Part shown: positions 17,078 through 25,489 of the stretch, in pieces | How the letters are laid out: every line of letters starts with the position of its first letter | How positions within the stretch are numbered: the first letter of the stretch is position 1 | NCBI GenBank assembly: GCA_934725855.1 | Contig: CAKVCL010000010.1 | Location: forward strand, 38,626-102,625 | From: an uncultured Cellulosilyticum sp. | GTDB lineage: Bacteria > Bacillota > Clostridia > Lachnospirales > Cellulosilyticaceae | DNA: 64,000 bases | Reading direction: 5' to 3' | The notes under the pieces: generated by a model | What the model was told of the DNA's origin: nothing | Seen by the model: the letters and a program-made list of their open reading frames with translations, nothing else | Database searches by the model: none | Translations under genes and position numbers: made by a program

Positions 17078-17959
17078 TTAAATATTTTCAATGATTTCTT
17101 CAAGTTCTTCTTTACTAAATAAATACTTATCATTGCAGAATGGACACACAAGTTCTGCTTTTCCATCTTGCTCTGCAATTTCCTTTAAGTCTTTTTTCCC
17201 TACACTAATAAGGGCTCTTTCCATACGATCTTTATTACAATCGCAGTGGAATGAAACAGGTGTTTCACCCATATACTCAACTTCACCTAGAAGCTGTTCA
17301 ATCACATATTCAATGGATTGACCTTTTTCAAGCTTATCCGTTAAGTTTCCAAAATCCTTAAGCTTTTCTTCTAGTGCATCAATCGCCTCATCCTTAGCAT
17401 CTGGAAGCACTTGAATGATAATACCGCCTGCTTGCTTAATGCTATAATCAACATCTACCAAAACCCCTAAAATGACCACTGAATTGGTTTGTTCAGATAC
17501 CGCAAAATAATAAGTTAAGTCTTCTGCAATTTCACCAGTCAGCATCGGTACTTGACCTGAATAAGGCTCCTTTAGTCCTAAGTCCTTTACAACAGTCATA
17601 TTGGCATTTCCGACTGCTCCACCAACATCTAGTTTACCAAGATAATTTAAGTGGGATTCAATCTGTGGATGATAAACATAACCTTTTACCTCACACTTCC
17701 CATTGCACTCTGTAATGATTCCCCCAATTGGGCCATCCCCTTTTATAATGATGCTGACTCTGTCTTCATCTCTTTTAAGCATGCTTCCCATCATAATATT
17801 AGCTGTCAGTGTTCTTCCTAATGCAGCAGATGCAACTGGAGTCGTTTGATGCTTTTTGCAAGCTTCATTCACAAGATTTCTTGTATTCGTCCCAAAAAAT
17901 CTAAAGTTATTTTCTTTGTCGATTCCTCTTATTAAATAATCTTTTCTTTCTTTACTCAT
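17078..17959 (-). CDS. hslO: Redox-regulated chaperone Hsp33
   Basis: Cytosolic holdase of 293 residues that is switched on by oxidation of its zinc centre. The four zinc cysteines are visible in the C-terminal region as CDC and CPFC (about residues 239-241 and 271-274), the Hsp33 spacing. The N-terminal core contains GRTLTANIMMGSMLK and GDGPIGGIITECNGKCEVKGY, typical of the family. It starts behind GGAAGAGGAT. It fits the oxidative-stress theme given by the rubrerythrin elsewhere in the window. Confidence 0.96.
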   Translation of the reverse strand: MSKERKDYLIRGIDKENNFRFFGTNTRNLVNEACKKHQTTPVASAALGRTLTANIMMGSMLKRDEDRVSIIIKGDGPIGGIITECNGKCEVKGYVYHPQIESHLNYLGKLDVGGAVGNANMTVVKDLGLKEPYSGQVPMLTGEIAEDLTYYFAVSEQTNSVVILGVLVDVDYSIKQAGGIIIQVLPDAKDEAIDALEEKLKDFGNLTDKLEKGQSIEYVIEQLLGEVEYMGETPVSFHCDCNKDRMERALISVGKKDLKEIAEQDGKAELVCPFCNDKYLFSKEELEEIIENI

Positions 17960-18007
17960 TTATCCTCTTCCTCTCTATCCCTATATCCTAATTGATTGCA
18001 TTTAATC

Positions 18008-18754
18008 TTACGGTTTTCTCACCACATAAGTAACGCGTTCACTTATTTCACTTGCTTTATGATTGGTATAATTATCCCAAACTTCAATGCACTCTAAATT
18101 TGCTTTTTTTAACATTTCCTTTATAGCTTCTATACTATAAGCCTTTTGATAGTGATTTTCAATGGTTCTTTCATATTTTCCATCTTCTCCCTTAATGAAA
18201 AAGCTTACTTCATATTCATTCATTTCCTCTTCTTCATCATAGAAGTTTTCCCAAATATAGGCGGCCTCTTCCGTTTGATCTGCAAAAGTTTGACTGCCTA
18301 ATATTTCTTTATATTTGTAAGCTGTATTCATATCAAAAATAAAAAGTCCACCTGAAATCAAATAACGACTGACTTGCTTAAAGGTATTTTGAATTTCTTC
18401 TGGTTCTGTTAAATAATTCAAACTATCACAGCAACTACAAATTAAATCCATTTCATCTTTTAATTCAAATTCTGCCATGTCCTGCATAGAATAAAATATA
18501 GATAACCCTTCTTCATAAGCATGATCTTGAGCAACCATCAACATCTCTGGTGAGCAGTCAATCCCTATCACTTCTTTTCCTTCTTTAGCAAAAAGCATTG
18601 TCATCTGACCTGTTCCACACCCTAATTCGCAAACTTTATTAACTTCTACTTTTAAAGTTTTCACTTTTTCTTTAATAAAGTCATGCCATGCTTCATAAGG
18701 TGTATCTTCCATAAAAAGATCATACACATTTGCAAACTCACTATATGCTTCCAT
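18008..18754 (-). CDS. Class I SAM-dependent methyltransferase
   Basis: Protein of 248 residues with a Rossmann-type SAM site: motif I CELGCGTGQMTMLFAKEGK (about residue 42), acidic post-I GIDCSPEML, and motif IV-like DLICSCCDSLNYL. The fold and length match the YqeM-like group of small-molecule methyltransferases that sit near unrelated housekeeping genes. The substrate is unknown. It precedes hslO by 48 bases and may be cotranscribed. Confidence 0.85.
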   Translation of the reverse strand: MEAYSEFANVYDLFMEDTPYEAWHDFIKEKVKTLKVEVNKVCELGCGTGQMTMLFAKEGKEVIGIDCSPEMLMVAQDHAYEEGLSIFYSMQDMAEFELKDEMDLICSCCDSLNYLTEPEEIQNTFKQVSRYLISGGLFIFDMNTAYKYKEILGSQTFADQTEEAAYIWENFYDEEEEMNEYEVSFFIKGEDGKYERTIENHYQKAYSIEAIKEMLKKANLECIEVWDNYTNHKASEISERVTYVVRKP

Positions 18755-19102
18755 ATTTACACCATCCCTACATCATTTAAATCTTGAATGCTTCCTATTA
18801 TTAAACTATATTCGTCTTTATCCTTGATATAAAAAAATTATTCTACTGATTTCAAATAGATTTTCTTTTATTTTTTACAAATTCTTAGTCACTAGACAAT
18901 TTATTATACCTTATTTTATCTTTTTTTGCCTAGCACCCTTATCATTATCGAAAGATTTCATTTTATAAATAATTTTTTTAGTTGTATTTTTTTCGGCTTA
19001 TGCTATGATAGCATTAATAAATGTTACATTTCACCTTTAATTCATACATACCAGCTTATGTAATATTTAAATTTTTATTATTTTTAGGAGAGTGATCATA
19101 CT
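18755..19102. other. Divergent intergenic region
   Basis: AT-rich spacer of 348 bases between the methyltransferase gene and the CNNM gene. Apart from the promoter at 18982-19009, no gene or structured RNA was seen. Confidence 0.5.
18982..19009 (+). promoter_or_regulatory. Promoter of the CNNM-family gene
   Basis: TTGTAT (18982-18987), 16-base spacer, TATGAT (19004-19009) with an upstream TGC giving an extended -10. Confidence 0.6.
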
Positions 19103-20371
19103 TTGGATCCATCGTTATCGGTACAAATTCTTTGTCTAGTTTTATTGCTACTTGCTTCAGGCTTTTTCTCAGCTTCTGAAACCGCACTGATGACACTTAG
19201 CAAACTAGACATACGCTACATGATTGAACAAAACATTAAGGGTGCCCAAAAACTAGATAAGCTTTTAGAAGACCCTAATAAGCTTTTAGGCTCCATTTTA
19301 GTTGGCAACAATCTTGTTAACATTTTAGCTTCCTCTTTAGCAACGATGATTGCCATTAATTTATGTGGCGGTGCTTCTAGTGGGATAGGTGTAGGTATTT
19401 CTACAGGTGTTATGACTTTACTTATTCTTGTATTTGGTGAAATTACCCCTAAGTCATTATCTACTCAAAATGCACAAAAAATTGCCCTACTTGTTGTTTC
19501 ACCTATTTCAATGATTGTTAAAATTTTTAGCCCTGTGGTAAAAATCCTTATGTTTGTAACCAACTTAATCATTAAATTATTAGGGGGCAATGCAAGTGAA
19601 AATAAACCTTTTATCACAGCTGATGAACTCAAAACTATGGTGAACGTTAGTCATGAAGAAGGCGTTATTGAAACCGAAGAAAAAGAAATGATTAATAATG
19701 TGTTCAACTTTGGCACTTCTTGTGCAAAGGATATTATGATTCCTCGTACAGATATGGTGGCTATTGAAATTTCTGCCACTTATAGTGACATTATTGAACT
19801 CTATAGAAAAGAACAATTTTCTAGAATTCCTGTTTATGAAGAATCATTAGACCACATTGTTGGGATTTTGCATATTAAAGATTTAATACTTAATGATTTA
19901 GAACAATCTCAATTTAAAATAGAAACCTACTTAAGGGACGCTTACTTTGTCCATGAGTTTAAAAATAATGATGAGTTATTTAAAGAAATGCGTAGTCAAA
20001 AAATAGGCATTGCCATTGTCTTAGATGAATATGGCGGAACAGCTGGTCTTGTTAGTATGGAGGACTTAATTGAAGAAATTGTTGGTGATATTAATGATGA
20101 ATATGACCAAGGCACGGAAGAAGTTATTAAGATTAACGAAGGTGAATATGTAGTAGATGGCAGCTCTCGTATTCCAGACATCAATGATGAACTTAATCTT
20201 CATATCACCTCTGACGATTTCGACTCAATTGGTGGATTTGTCATTGGTTTATTTGACCGCTTTCCAGATCAAGGAGAAGAAATTCATTTTAATGAGCTTA
20301 CCTTTAAAGTCGAAGAAACCGTCAATAATCGTATTAATCGTCTCCGCATTATTATCAATGAAGCCAGTTAA
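19103..20371 (+). CDS. CNNM/CorC-type membrane protein with CBS pair (magnesium-transport related)
   Basis: Protein of 422 residues: DUF21 membrane domain with about four helices (1-185), two CBS domains (about 205-330, including MIPRTDMVAIE and GILHIKDLI), and a CorC_HlyC domain (about 345-420). Older annotations call this family hemolysin; members are linked to Mg2+ or cobalt efflux and CBS domains bind Mg-ATP. It begins with TTG: no in-frame ATG is nearby, the AGGAG site is 12 bases upstream, and the next codons give the standard DPSLSVQILCL start. Confidence 0.9.
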   Translation: MDPSLSVQILCLVLLLLASGFFSASETALMTLSKLDIRYMIEQNIKGAQKLDKLLEDPNKLLGSILVGNNLVNILASSLATMIAINLCGGASSGIGVGISTGVMTLLILVFGEITPKSLSTQNAQKIALLVVSPISMIVKIFSPVVKILMFVTNLIIKLLGGNASENKPFITADELKTMVNVSHEEGVIETEEKEMINNVFNFGTSCAKDIMIPRTDMVAIEISATYSDIIELYRKEQFSRIPVYEESLDHIVGILHIKDLILNDLEQSQFKIETYLRDAYFVHEFKNNDELFKEMRSQKIGIAIVLDEYGGTAGLVSMEDLIEEIVGDINDEYDQGTEEVIKINEGEYVVDGSSRIPDINDELNLHITSDDFDSIGGFVIGLFDRFPDQGEEIHFNELTFKVEETVNNRINRLRIIINEAS

Positions 20372-20373
20372 TA

Positions 20374-20402
20374 AAAACTTGGAACAATCGTTCCAAGTTT
20401 TT
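20374..20402. terminator. Bidirectional terminator between the CNNM gene and the SASP gene
   Basis: AAAACTTGGAA pairs with TTCCAAGTTTT around the loop CAATCG. A-rich and T-rich flanks serve both strands. Confidence 0.88.
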
Positions 20403-20410
20403 ATTATGTT

Positions 20411-20626
20411 TTATTCTTGTTGTTCTTTCATTTTATTACGTTCACGCTTTTTATTGGCTACTTTCCCACCAATCTGCCCTGTTTCCTTAGCACTTAAAGC
20501 TTTCCAACCACCCATTTTAATCTTCTCTAATAGACCAAGCTCTTCTGCCACTTCGAGTTTCATTTTTTCTTGTTCGGATAATGCATCAAATAATTTTTCT
20601 TTATTATTAATTTCCTCTTTTTTCAT
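20411..20626 (-). CDS. Alpha/beta-type small acid-soluble spore protein
   Basis: Protein of 71 residues with the two conserved SASP segments: KMKLEVAEELGLLEKIKMGGW (first shown part LEVAEELG, about 25-32) and LSAKETGQIGGKVANKK (about 44-60). These proteins coat forespore DNA and protect it from UV and heat. The Glu-Thr-Gly part of the ETGQIGG segment resembles the site cut by the germination protease Gpr. The gene is monocistronic, with GAGGAG before ATG and a sigma-G-like promoter upstream. The diverged C-terminus and the basic tail suggest an SspF-like minor form. Confidence 0.88.
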   Translation of the reverse strand: MKKEEINNKEKLFDALSEQEKMKLEVAEELGLLEKIKMGGWKALSAKETGQIGGKVANKKRERNKMKEQQE

Positions 20627-20659
20627 AAGTATAATCTCCTCTACCCTTAAAATCTATTA

Positions 20660-20689
20660 GAGTATGCAACTTTTCATCACTTTTTATAC
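20660..20689 (-). promoter_or_regulatory. Sigma-G-like forespore promoter of the SASP gene
   Basis: On the minus strand GTATA (20685-20689), 18-base spacer, CATACTC (20660-20666). This matches the B. subtilis sigma-G pattern GHATR and CATWHTA except at the last base. Confidence 0.55.
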
Positions 20690-20757
20690 ATCTTGCATGG
20701 ATATTTTACTCCTCTGTTTATTGACATCAAGGAAAACGGATTATCTTTTATTTATTA

Positions 20758-20786
20758 TTGACTTTTTGATATTATGGGTATATATT
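20758..20786 (+). promoter_or_regulatory. Promoter of dapA-dapB
   Basis: TTGACT (20758-20763), 17-base spacer, TATATT (20781-20786). The start would be near 20793, just before the lysine aptamer. Confidence 0.7.
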
Positions 20787-20808
20787 TTATACAATAAAAA
20801 AAATTCAT

Positions 20809-21051
20809 TGTAGAGGTGCAATTGCTAAGAGTAGACTTTTTGATTCTTTCAAGGGAAAATGATGAAAGTTAAAAGGAGTAATTGCCGAAGGAAGAAATAG
20901 CTTGGAATATTTTTTCCTGGTTGTATTGTTAAGAGCTATACAACTGTCATCCTTTATACTACAATAAGGATGGAGCGCTACGTATAATCATATCTGAATT
21001 TTTATTGTGATCGATGATTGTAGTAGCCAGCCTCTATGTGCTGGTTTTTTT
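20809..21051 (+). ncRNA. Lysine riboswitch (L box) with terminator, upstream of dapA
   Basis: Conserved L-box blocks appear in order: AGAGGTGCA (20812), AAGAGTA, AAGGGAAAATGATGAAAG, GCCGAAGG (20884), CCTGG, ACTGTCATCC (20943). P1 pairs TGTAG (20809-20813) with CTACG (20978-20982). The 3' P1 strand GCTAC...AATCAT (20977-20991) can instead pair with ATGATT...GTAGC (21014-21027), forming an antiterminator that covers the 5' arm of the terminator. Lysine should hold P1 closed and stop transcription. Confidence 0.95.
21026..21051 (+). terminator. Riboswitch-controlled terminator
   Basis: CCAGC (21027-21031) pairs with GCTGG (21040-21044), extended by a G-T and an A-T pair, followed by seven T. 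Confidence 0.85.
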
Positions 21052-21159
21052 ATTGGCTTTTTTAGATAAGCTGCGTTTCTACTTTCTTAGAATAGACTAT
21101 TACTAGCCGCATTTTATTTAAAATCTGCAAAAAATAACAAATAAACGGAGGATACTATT

Positions 21160-22044
21160 ATGGCAATTTTTGAAGGCTCAGGTGTTGCAATTGTTACACC
21201 ATTTTTTGAAAACGGAGACATTAATTTTGGTAAATTAGAAGAGTACATTGACTTTCAAATCGAAAATGGCACGGATGCGATTATTATTTGTGGTACAACG
21301 GGTGAAGCTTCTACAATGAGTGATGATGAACATCTTGAATGTATTAAAGTAGCTGTTGATCGTACAAAAGGCAGAGTTCCTGTTATCGCTGGTGCTGGAA
21401 GTAACGATACAAGACATGGTATTAATCTTACAAAACGTGCAAAGGCTCTTGGCGTAGATGCAACCCTTCAAGTAACCCCTTACTACAATAAGGCGACTCA
21501 AAAAGGACTCATTGAACACTTTACTGCTATCGGCCGCGAAGTTGACCTTCCAATGATTCTTTACAGTGTTCCTAGTCGTACAGGTGTTACAATTGCTCCT
21601 AAAACAGTCGCTGCGCTTGCTAAATATGATTTTATTCAAGGGATTAAAGAAGCAACTGGTAACATTTCTAATGTTGCTGAAATCGCTGCACTTTGTGGTA
21701 CAGATTTCCCTATTTATTCAGGAAATGATGATCAAGTCCTTCCTATTTTATCACTTGGTGGTAAAGGGGTTATTTCTGTTCTTTCTAACGTTGCTCCAAA
21801 ACAAACACATGATATGGTTCGATTATATTTAGATGGTCATAGAGAAGACGCACTACATATCCAATTAGAACTTTTACCTGTTATTAAAGCATTATTCTGT
21901 GAGGTAAATCCTATTCCGGTAAAAGCTGCACTTAATCTAATGGGTATGCAGGCAGGTCCTTGTAGACTTCCTCTTACTTCACTTGAGGAAGAACATATGC
22001 CTTTACTTAAACAAGCACTTATTGATGCTAAACTTTTAGGTTAA
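21160..22044 (+). CDS. dapA: 4-hydroxy-tetrahydrodipicolinate synthase
   Basis: Condenses pyruvate with aspartate semialdehyde, the first committed step to lysine and, in spore formers, dipicolinate. The 294 residues match the family length. The Schiff-base lysine is in IQGIKEATGN (about residue 161), with TTGEAST near 44 and the catalytic Tyr in YYNKATQKGL. ATG follows GGAGG at eight bases. It is controlled by a lysine riboswitch and is followed by dapB, so both genes are repressed by lysine. Confidence 0.97.
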   Translation: MAIFEGSGVAIVTPFFENGDINFGKLEEYIDFQIENGTDAIIICGTTGEASTMSDDEHLECIKVAVDRTKGRVPVIAGAGSNDTRHGINLTKRAKALGVDATLQVTPYYNKATQKGLIEHFTAIGREVDLPMILYSVPSRTGVTIAPKTVAALAKYDFIQGIKEATGNISNVAEIAALCGTDFPIYSGNDDQVLPILSLGGKGVISVLSNVAPKQTHDMVRLYLDGHREDALHIQLELLPVIKALFCEVNPIPVKAALNLMGMQAGPCRLPLTSLEEEHMPLLKQALIDAKLLG

Positions 22045-22087
22045 TAGCTGCTAAAGAGCAAATGACACTTATGAAAGGATGAATGAC

Positions 22088-22846
22088 ATGACAAAAGTTA
22101 TCATGCATGGTTGTAATGGAAAAGTTGGTAGAGCCATTACACGTTTAACGAAAGAACAAGACAATATCGAAATCGTAGCAGGAGTTGATCCTTACTTAGA
22201 AGTTCCTAACACTTATCCTGTTTTCCCAAATATTAATGAATGTAACATTGCTGCAGATGTCATTATAGACTTTTCAACTGCTCCTGCTGTTAGACCACTA
22301 CTTGATTATGTAAAAACCAATCATATCCCTGCTGTTATCTGTACAACAGGTTTATTAGAAGAAGATATCGCTTATTTAAAAGAAGTTAGCAAAAGCGTGC
22401 CTATCTTCTTCTCTGCTAATATGTCACTTGGTGTCAACTTACTCATTTCTCTTGCTAAACGCGCAACTGAGATTTTAGGTACAAGTGGATTTGACATTGA
22501 AATCATTGAAAAGCATCATAATCAAAAGATTGATGCACCAAGTGGTACTGCATTGGCTATTGCAGACGCTATTAATGAAACGCTTAATAATGAATACACT
22601 TATCGTTATGATCGCACTCAGGTTCGTGAAAAAAGACCTAAAAAGGAAATTGGTATTCATGCCGTTCGTGGGGGCACCATCGTCGGTGAACATGACATCT
22701 TATTTGCTGGTAACGATGAGTTTATTACATTATCTCATCAAGCGACTTCTAAAGAAGTTTTTGCTACAGGTGCCATTAAAGCTGCACAATTTTTAGCGGA
22801 TAAAGCGCCTGGTTTATATAATATGGATCATTTATTAAATGCATAG
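22088..22846 (+). CDS. dapB: 4-hydroxy-tetrahydrodipicolinate reductase
   Basis: NAD(P)H-dependent reductase of 252 residues, next step after DapA. The dinucleotide loop GCNGKVGRAI (about 8-17), catalytic HHNQKIDAPSGTA (about 146-158) and the C-terminal substrate loop RGGTIVGEH are present. The start at 22088 is preferred over ATG 22079 because AAAGGA overlaps the latter and has an eight-base spacing to the former. Cotranscribed with dapA. Confidence 0.96.
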   Translation: MTKVIMHGCNGKVGRAITRLTKEQDNIEIVAGVDPYLEVPNTYPVFPNINECNIAADVIIDFSTAPAVRPLLDYVKTNHIPAVICTTGLLEEDIAYLKEVSKSVPIFFSANMSLGVNLLISLAKRATEILGTSGFDIEIIEKHHNQKIDAPSGTALAIADAINETLNNEYTYRYDRTQVREKRPKKEIGIHAVRGGTIVGEHDILFAGNDEFITLSHQATSKEVFATGAIKAAQFLADKAPGLYNMDHLLNA

Positions 22847-22916
22847 TGCATCACAAGAAGGCTGTAAACTTTTCCTTGAAGAAACCTTAAAAAGAATGTC
22901 TTCTAACCAATAACTC

Positions 22917-22960
22917 AAAAAAATCCAAAAGACTATTTCATCATAATCTTTTGGATTTTT
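22917..22960. terminator. Bidirectional terminator between dapB and cobO
   Basis: AAATCCAAAAGA (22921-22932) pairs perfectly with TCTTTTGGATTT (22947-22958), flanked by A and T runs. Confidence 0.9.
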
Positions 22961-22963
22961 TAA

Positions 22964-23494
22964 TTAATATTCTATTCCAGCTCTAGCTGTAATGCCTTTA
23001 TCCATTGGATGCTTAATATTTTCAATACAACTAATATAATCTGCTCTTTCGGCAATACTATCTGGCAAATCTCTTCCTGTTAAAACAAGCTCCACATCAT
23101 CGGTCTTATTATCAATCAGCGCACACACTTCTTCCTCTGATGCAAAACCTAAATGAATGGAATTTAGGATTTCATCTAAAATTAAAACATCACATTGTCC
23201 AGTATCCATCACTTTACTTGCAAACTTAAGCGCATTACTTGTTTCACTTTTAAGTTCCTGCTTTTCTTCTTCATTAAGCTGCCAAGTAAATCCTCTTCTT
23301 TTCTCAAAATGAAAAATCTTAAAATTAGGCTCTAATGCTTTAATCACGCTGCATTCACCTGTGGCATCATGCTTTAGAAACTGTATCATCATAACTTTGT
23401 AGTTATTCCCTATCGCCCTAATACCTAGTCCAATAGCAGCGGTTGTCTTCCCTTTTCCTTTGCCATAATAGACTTGGACAAGTCCGTTTTCCAT
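22964..23494 (-). CDS. cobO: Cob(I)alamin adenosyltransferase, CobO/BtuR type
   Basis: Transfers the adenosyl group from ATP to cobalamin or corrinoids. The protein of 176 residues begins with VQVYYGKGKGKTTAAIGL, a P-loop (about 10-18) unique to CobO/BtuR, and has VLILDEILNSIHLG as Walker B. The ending GITARAGIEY is the family's conserved C-terminus. No other B12 gene is nearby, so it probably serves salvaged corrinoid. Confidence 0.95.
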   Translation of the reverse strand: MENGLVQVYYGKGKGKTTAAIGLGIRAIGNNYKVMMIQFLKHDATGECSVIKALEPNFKIFHFEKRRGFTWQLNEEEKQELKSETSNALKFASKVMDTGQCDVLILDEILNSIHLGFASEEEVCALIDNKTDDVELVLTGRDLPDSIAERADYISCIENIKHPMDKGITARAGIEY

Positions 23495-23519
23495 CTTATT
23501 TCCTCCTCAGTTTTCAATC

Positions 23520-24185
23520 CTATATCATAAAGTTTTGTCCATATTGCTTAAAGTAATTCACACATACTTTATAGTTTGGCATCACTTCTTCAATGCTTTG
23601 CCAAAATGCTTTGCTATGATCAAAATGCTTAAGATGCATAACTTCATGCAAAACAACATATTCAATCATTTCTTTTGGTGCACACATTACTTTTAAATTA
23701 AAAGATAAATTACCTTTGGATGAGCAGCTTCCCCATCTCGTCACTTGGTTACGAATAGTTATTTTATGATATTGCACGCCAATCTTCTTTGCATAAAAAT
23801 CAGCCAATCCAGTGAGTTGTTCTTTTGCCTGTTTTCTAAAAAATTTTTCTACTAATTGCCTTTGTACTTCTTCACTACCATCTGAAACAATTATAAAGCC
23901 TTTATCATTAAAGTCAATGCTAAACTTTTTCAAAGATGTCTTAATCCGCTTAATTTCTCTATATTCTCCCATATAAAGTATTTTTCCTGTATAATACCAA
24001 TCCTGCGTTTCAATCAGCTTCTTCTTTTTATCCAAAGTCTCTAAAATCCAAGCTTCTTGTTTAGTCACTAACTGCTGAATTTGTTTTTTAGTCATATAAA
24101 GTGGAACCTTAACAATAATATTCAATTTTGCATCGATACTAATCGTTGCTGTCTTTCTTCTTTGCTTGATGACTGTGTAGTCCAT
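23520..24185 (-). CDS. YgjP-like zinc metallopeptidase (DUF45)
   Basis: Protein of 221 residues with a zinc-peptidase motif VVLHEVMHLKHFDHSKAFW (about 180-198): HExxH plus the third His. Upstream lies RNQVTRWGSCSSKGNLSFN, conserved in the YgjP/DUF45 group. The N-terminal part is a mixed beta region. The substrate is unknown; relatives are often near restriction or DNA-repair genes. It ends 25 bases before cobO begins and may form an operon with it. Confidence 0.85.
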   Translation of the reverse strand: MDYTVIKQRRKTATISIDAKLNIIVKVPLYMTKKQIQQLVTKQEAWILETLDKKKKLIETQDWYYTGKILYMGEYREIKRIKTSLKKFSIDFNDKGFIIVSDGSEEVQRQLVEKFFRKQAKEQLTGLADFYAKKIGVQYHKITIRNQVTRWGSCSSKGNLSFNLKVMCAPKEMIEYVVLHEVMHLKHFDHSKAFWQSIEEVMPNYKVCVNYFKQYGQNFMI

Positions 24186-24292
24186 CTTTTAAATAGATCC
24201 TTTTCTTAGTTTAAATTGCCTTCCTATCTTTTCCTTATGCATTATATCACATCTTTATCCCTTACCCTATACATAAATACATTTTTCCCCAT

Positions 24293-24356
24293 ATTAAAAA
24301 GGCTAATGCTTTCCCTAAATGATCTGTTCATTTTCGGAATCATTAGCCTTTTTAAT
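24293..24356 (-). terminator. Long hairpin terminator after the two-OB-fold gene
   Basis: ATTAAAAAGGCTAATG (24293-24308) and CATTAGCCTTTTTAAT (24341-24356) are perfect complements of 16 bases. An inner stem AAATGA/TCATTT adds structure. Confidence 0.85.
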
Positions 24357-24367
24357 ATGACACTCTA

Positions 24368-25054
24368 TTATTTTTCTTCTAAAACCTGCTCACTTTCGTC
24401 AATGCTTTCTTGCAGCTCTATTACTTCTTCATCTATCCTGTCAAGCTTATTAATTGAAATTTCATAGGCTGTTTTTATAATAGTTTCTCCTGTTTCTAAT
24501 TTCTTTTGATAAATCCTACTTTGAATACGTCCCCAAATCTTAATGTGATCGCCTACTTCAAGACTTTGTGCAAATCTTGCCGTTCTTCCCCATGTAATAC
24601 ATGGAATATAGTCAGACTTATGATAGGCTCTATTGACTGCTAAATGTAAATCGGTTATTTCCCTACCAAATGGAGTGGTTCTATAAACTGGTTTCTTGCA
24701 TAGGTAGCCATTCAAATAAATATGGTTTTTGCTTTTAGATAATTCAGCAGCTGATACTTCTTTCATTTCTAAACAAAAAACAGTAAGAATCAGCCTATTC
24801 TTTCCTTCAGAATATTGATTATAAGAACGCAGTTGACCTTGAAGTTCAAATGTTTTTCCTATAATACTCCCATAATTAGGCAATAACCTTTCAGAGATCG
24901 TAATTGGTAATACATCATATGAATTGCTTAATCTAGGTATATGTAAATCAAAGCTATAGAATCCCTCTCCATATACTTTATGACTAAACTTTGCTTCACT
25001 TACAATCTTTCCAATTAAAATAACCTCATTATTTTCTGTTTTGTGCTCTATCAT
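24368..25054 (-). CDS. SSB-like protein with two OB folds
   Basis: Protein of 228 residues with two OB-fold halves: about 8-97 (EVILIGKIVSEAKFSHK, then LPITISERL) and about 108-200 (IYLNGYLCKKPVYRTTPFGR, DLHLAVNRAYHKSDYIPCITWGR). The second half is close to classical bacterial SSB; the first is more diverged. An acidic tail ends EQVLEEK and does not look like the DIPF tip of housekeeping SSB. Proteins of this kind occur in Clostridia beside a separate ssb. A role in single-strand DNA binding is likely; the pathway is unknown. Confidence 0.75.
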   Translation of the reverse strand: MIEHKTENNEVILIGKIVSEAKFSHKVYGEGFYSFDLHIPRLSNSYDVLPITISERLLPNYGSIIGKTFELQGQLRSYNQYSEGKNRLILTVFCLEMKEVSAAELSKSKNHIYLNGYLCKKPVYRTTPFGREITDLHLAVNRAYHKSDYIPCITWGRTARFAQSLEVGDHIKIWGRIQSRIYQKKLETGETIIKTAYEISINKLDRIDEEVIELQESIDESEQVLEEK

Positions 25055-25193
25055 CCTACCCTCTCCTTGTCTTTGTTTGTTCTTTAACGAGTTTGTCTTC
25101 TATAAATTCTATTCTGAAATATTCTCAAATATACCTATGTCTTTACAAAAATCATGCACACCTTTTATGCCTTCCACATAATATATAGTAGTC

Positions 25194-25415
25194 ATGAAAA
25201 TTGACTATCATCACGATCCACAAAGTGAGGCAACGAATCTTATGGAACCTACTACTCTAACACTCATTATGTCACTAAAAAAAGACTTGATTAATCTTAT
25301 TGAAGCAAATGACTTTAACTTACTCTCTCCAGAAGTTATTGAATTAAGTTGTAAAATTGATCGTTTGATGTTGCCCTTATTCAAACATCAGCAAAAAAAC
25401 AATTTCCCTATTTAA
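25194..25415 (+). CDS. Spo0E-like aspartyl-phosphate phosphatase
   Basis: Small helical protein, 73 residues from ATG 25194 or 57 from ATG 25242. Residues LLSPEVIELSCKIDRLML fit the Spo0E signature (SxELDxLI) that inserts into the phospho-Spo0A site. These proteins remove phosphate from Spo0A and delay sporulation. The later ATG gives a typical Spo0E size and has GAGG 11 bases before it, whereas the first ATG lacks a clear ribosome site; the longer form is listed. A hairpin follows. Confidence 0.72.
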   Translation: MKIDYHHDPQSEATNLMEPTTLTLIMSLKKDLINLIEANDFNLLSPEVIELSCKIDRLMLPLFKHQQKNNFPI

Positions 25416-25451
25416 TCATTGTAAAACCCTAATTAATTTGTTTAAATAAAA

Positions 25452-25487
25452 CGAAGAGGCTATGGCTTAATTGCTATAACCTCTTTC
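25452..25487. terminator. Bidirectional terminator between the Spo0E-like gene and the deacetylase gene
   Basis: AAGAGG (25454-25459) pairs with CCTCTT (25480-25485), extended inward by CTATGGC/GCTATAA with wobble pairs. Confidence 0.75.
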
Positions 25488-25489
25488 AT

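Noticed and set aside
19580-19816. Open frames antisense to real genes, such as this one within the CNNM gene
   Set aside because: No ribosome site, low-complexity composition and full overlap with a well-supported gene in the other strand.
22847-22917. Short open stretch after dapB that reads as a possible peptide
   Set aside because: No start codon with a ribosome site in that frame and no known match; treated as spacer.
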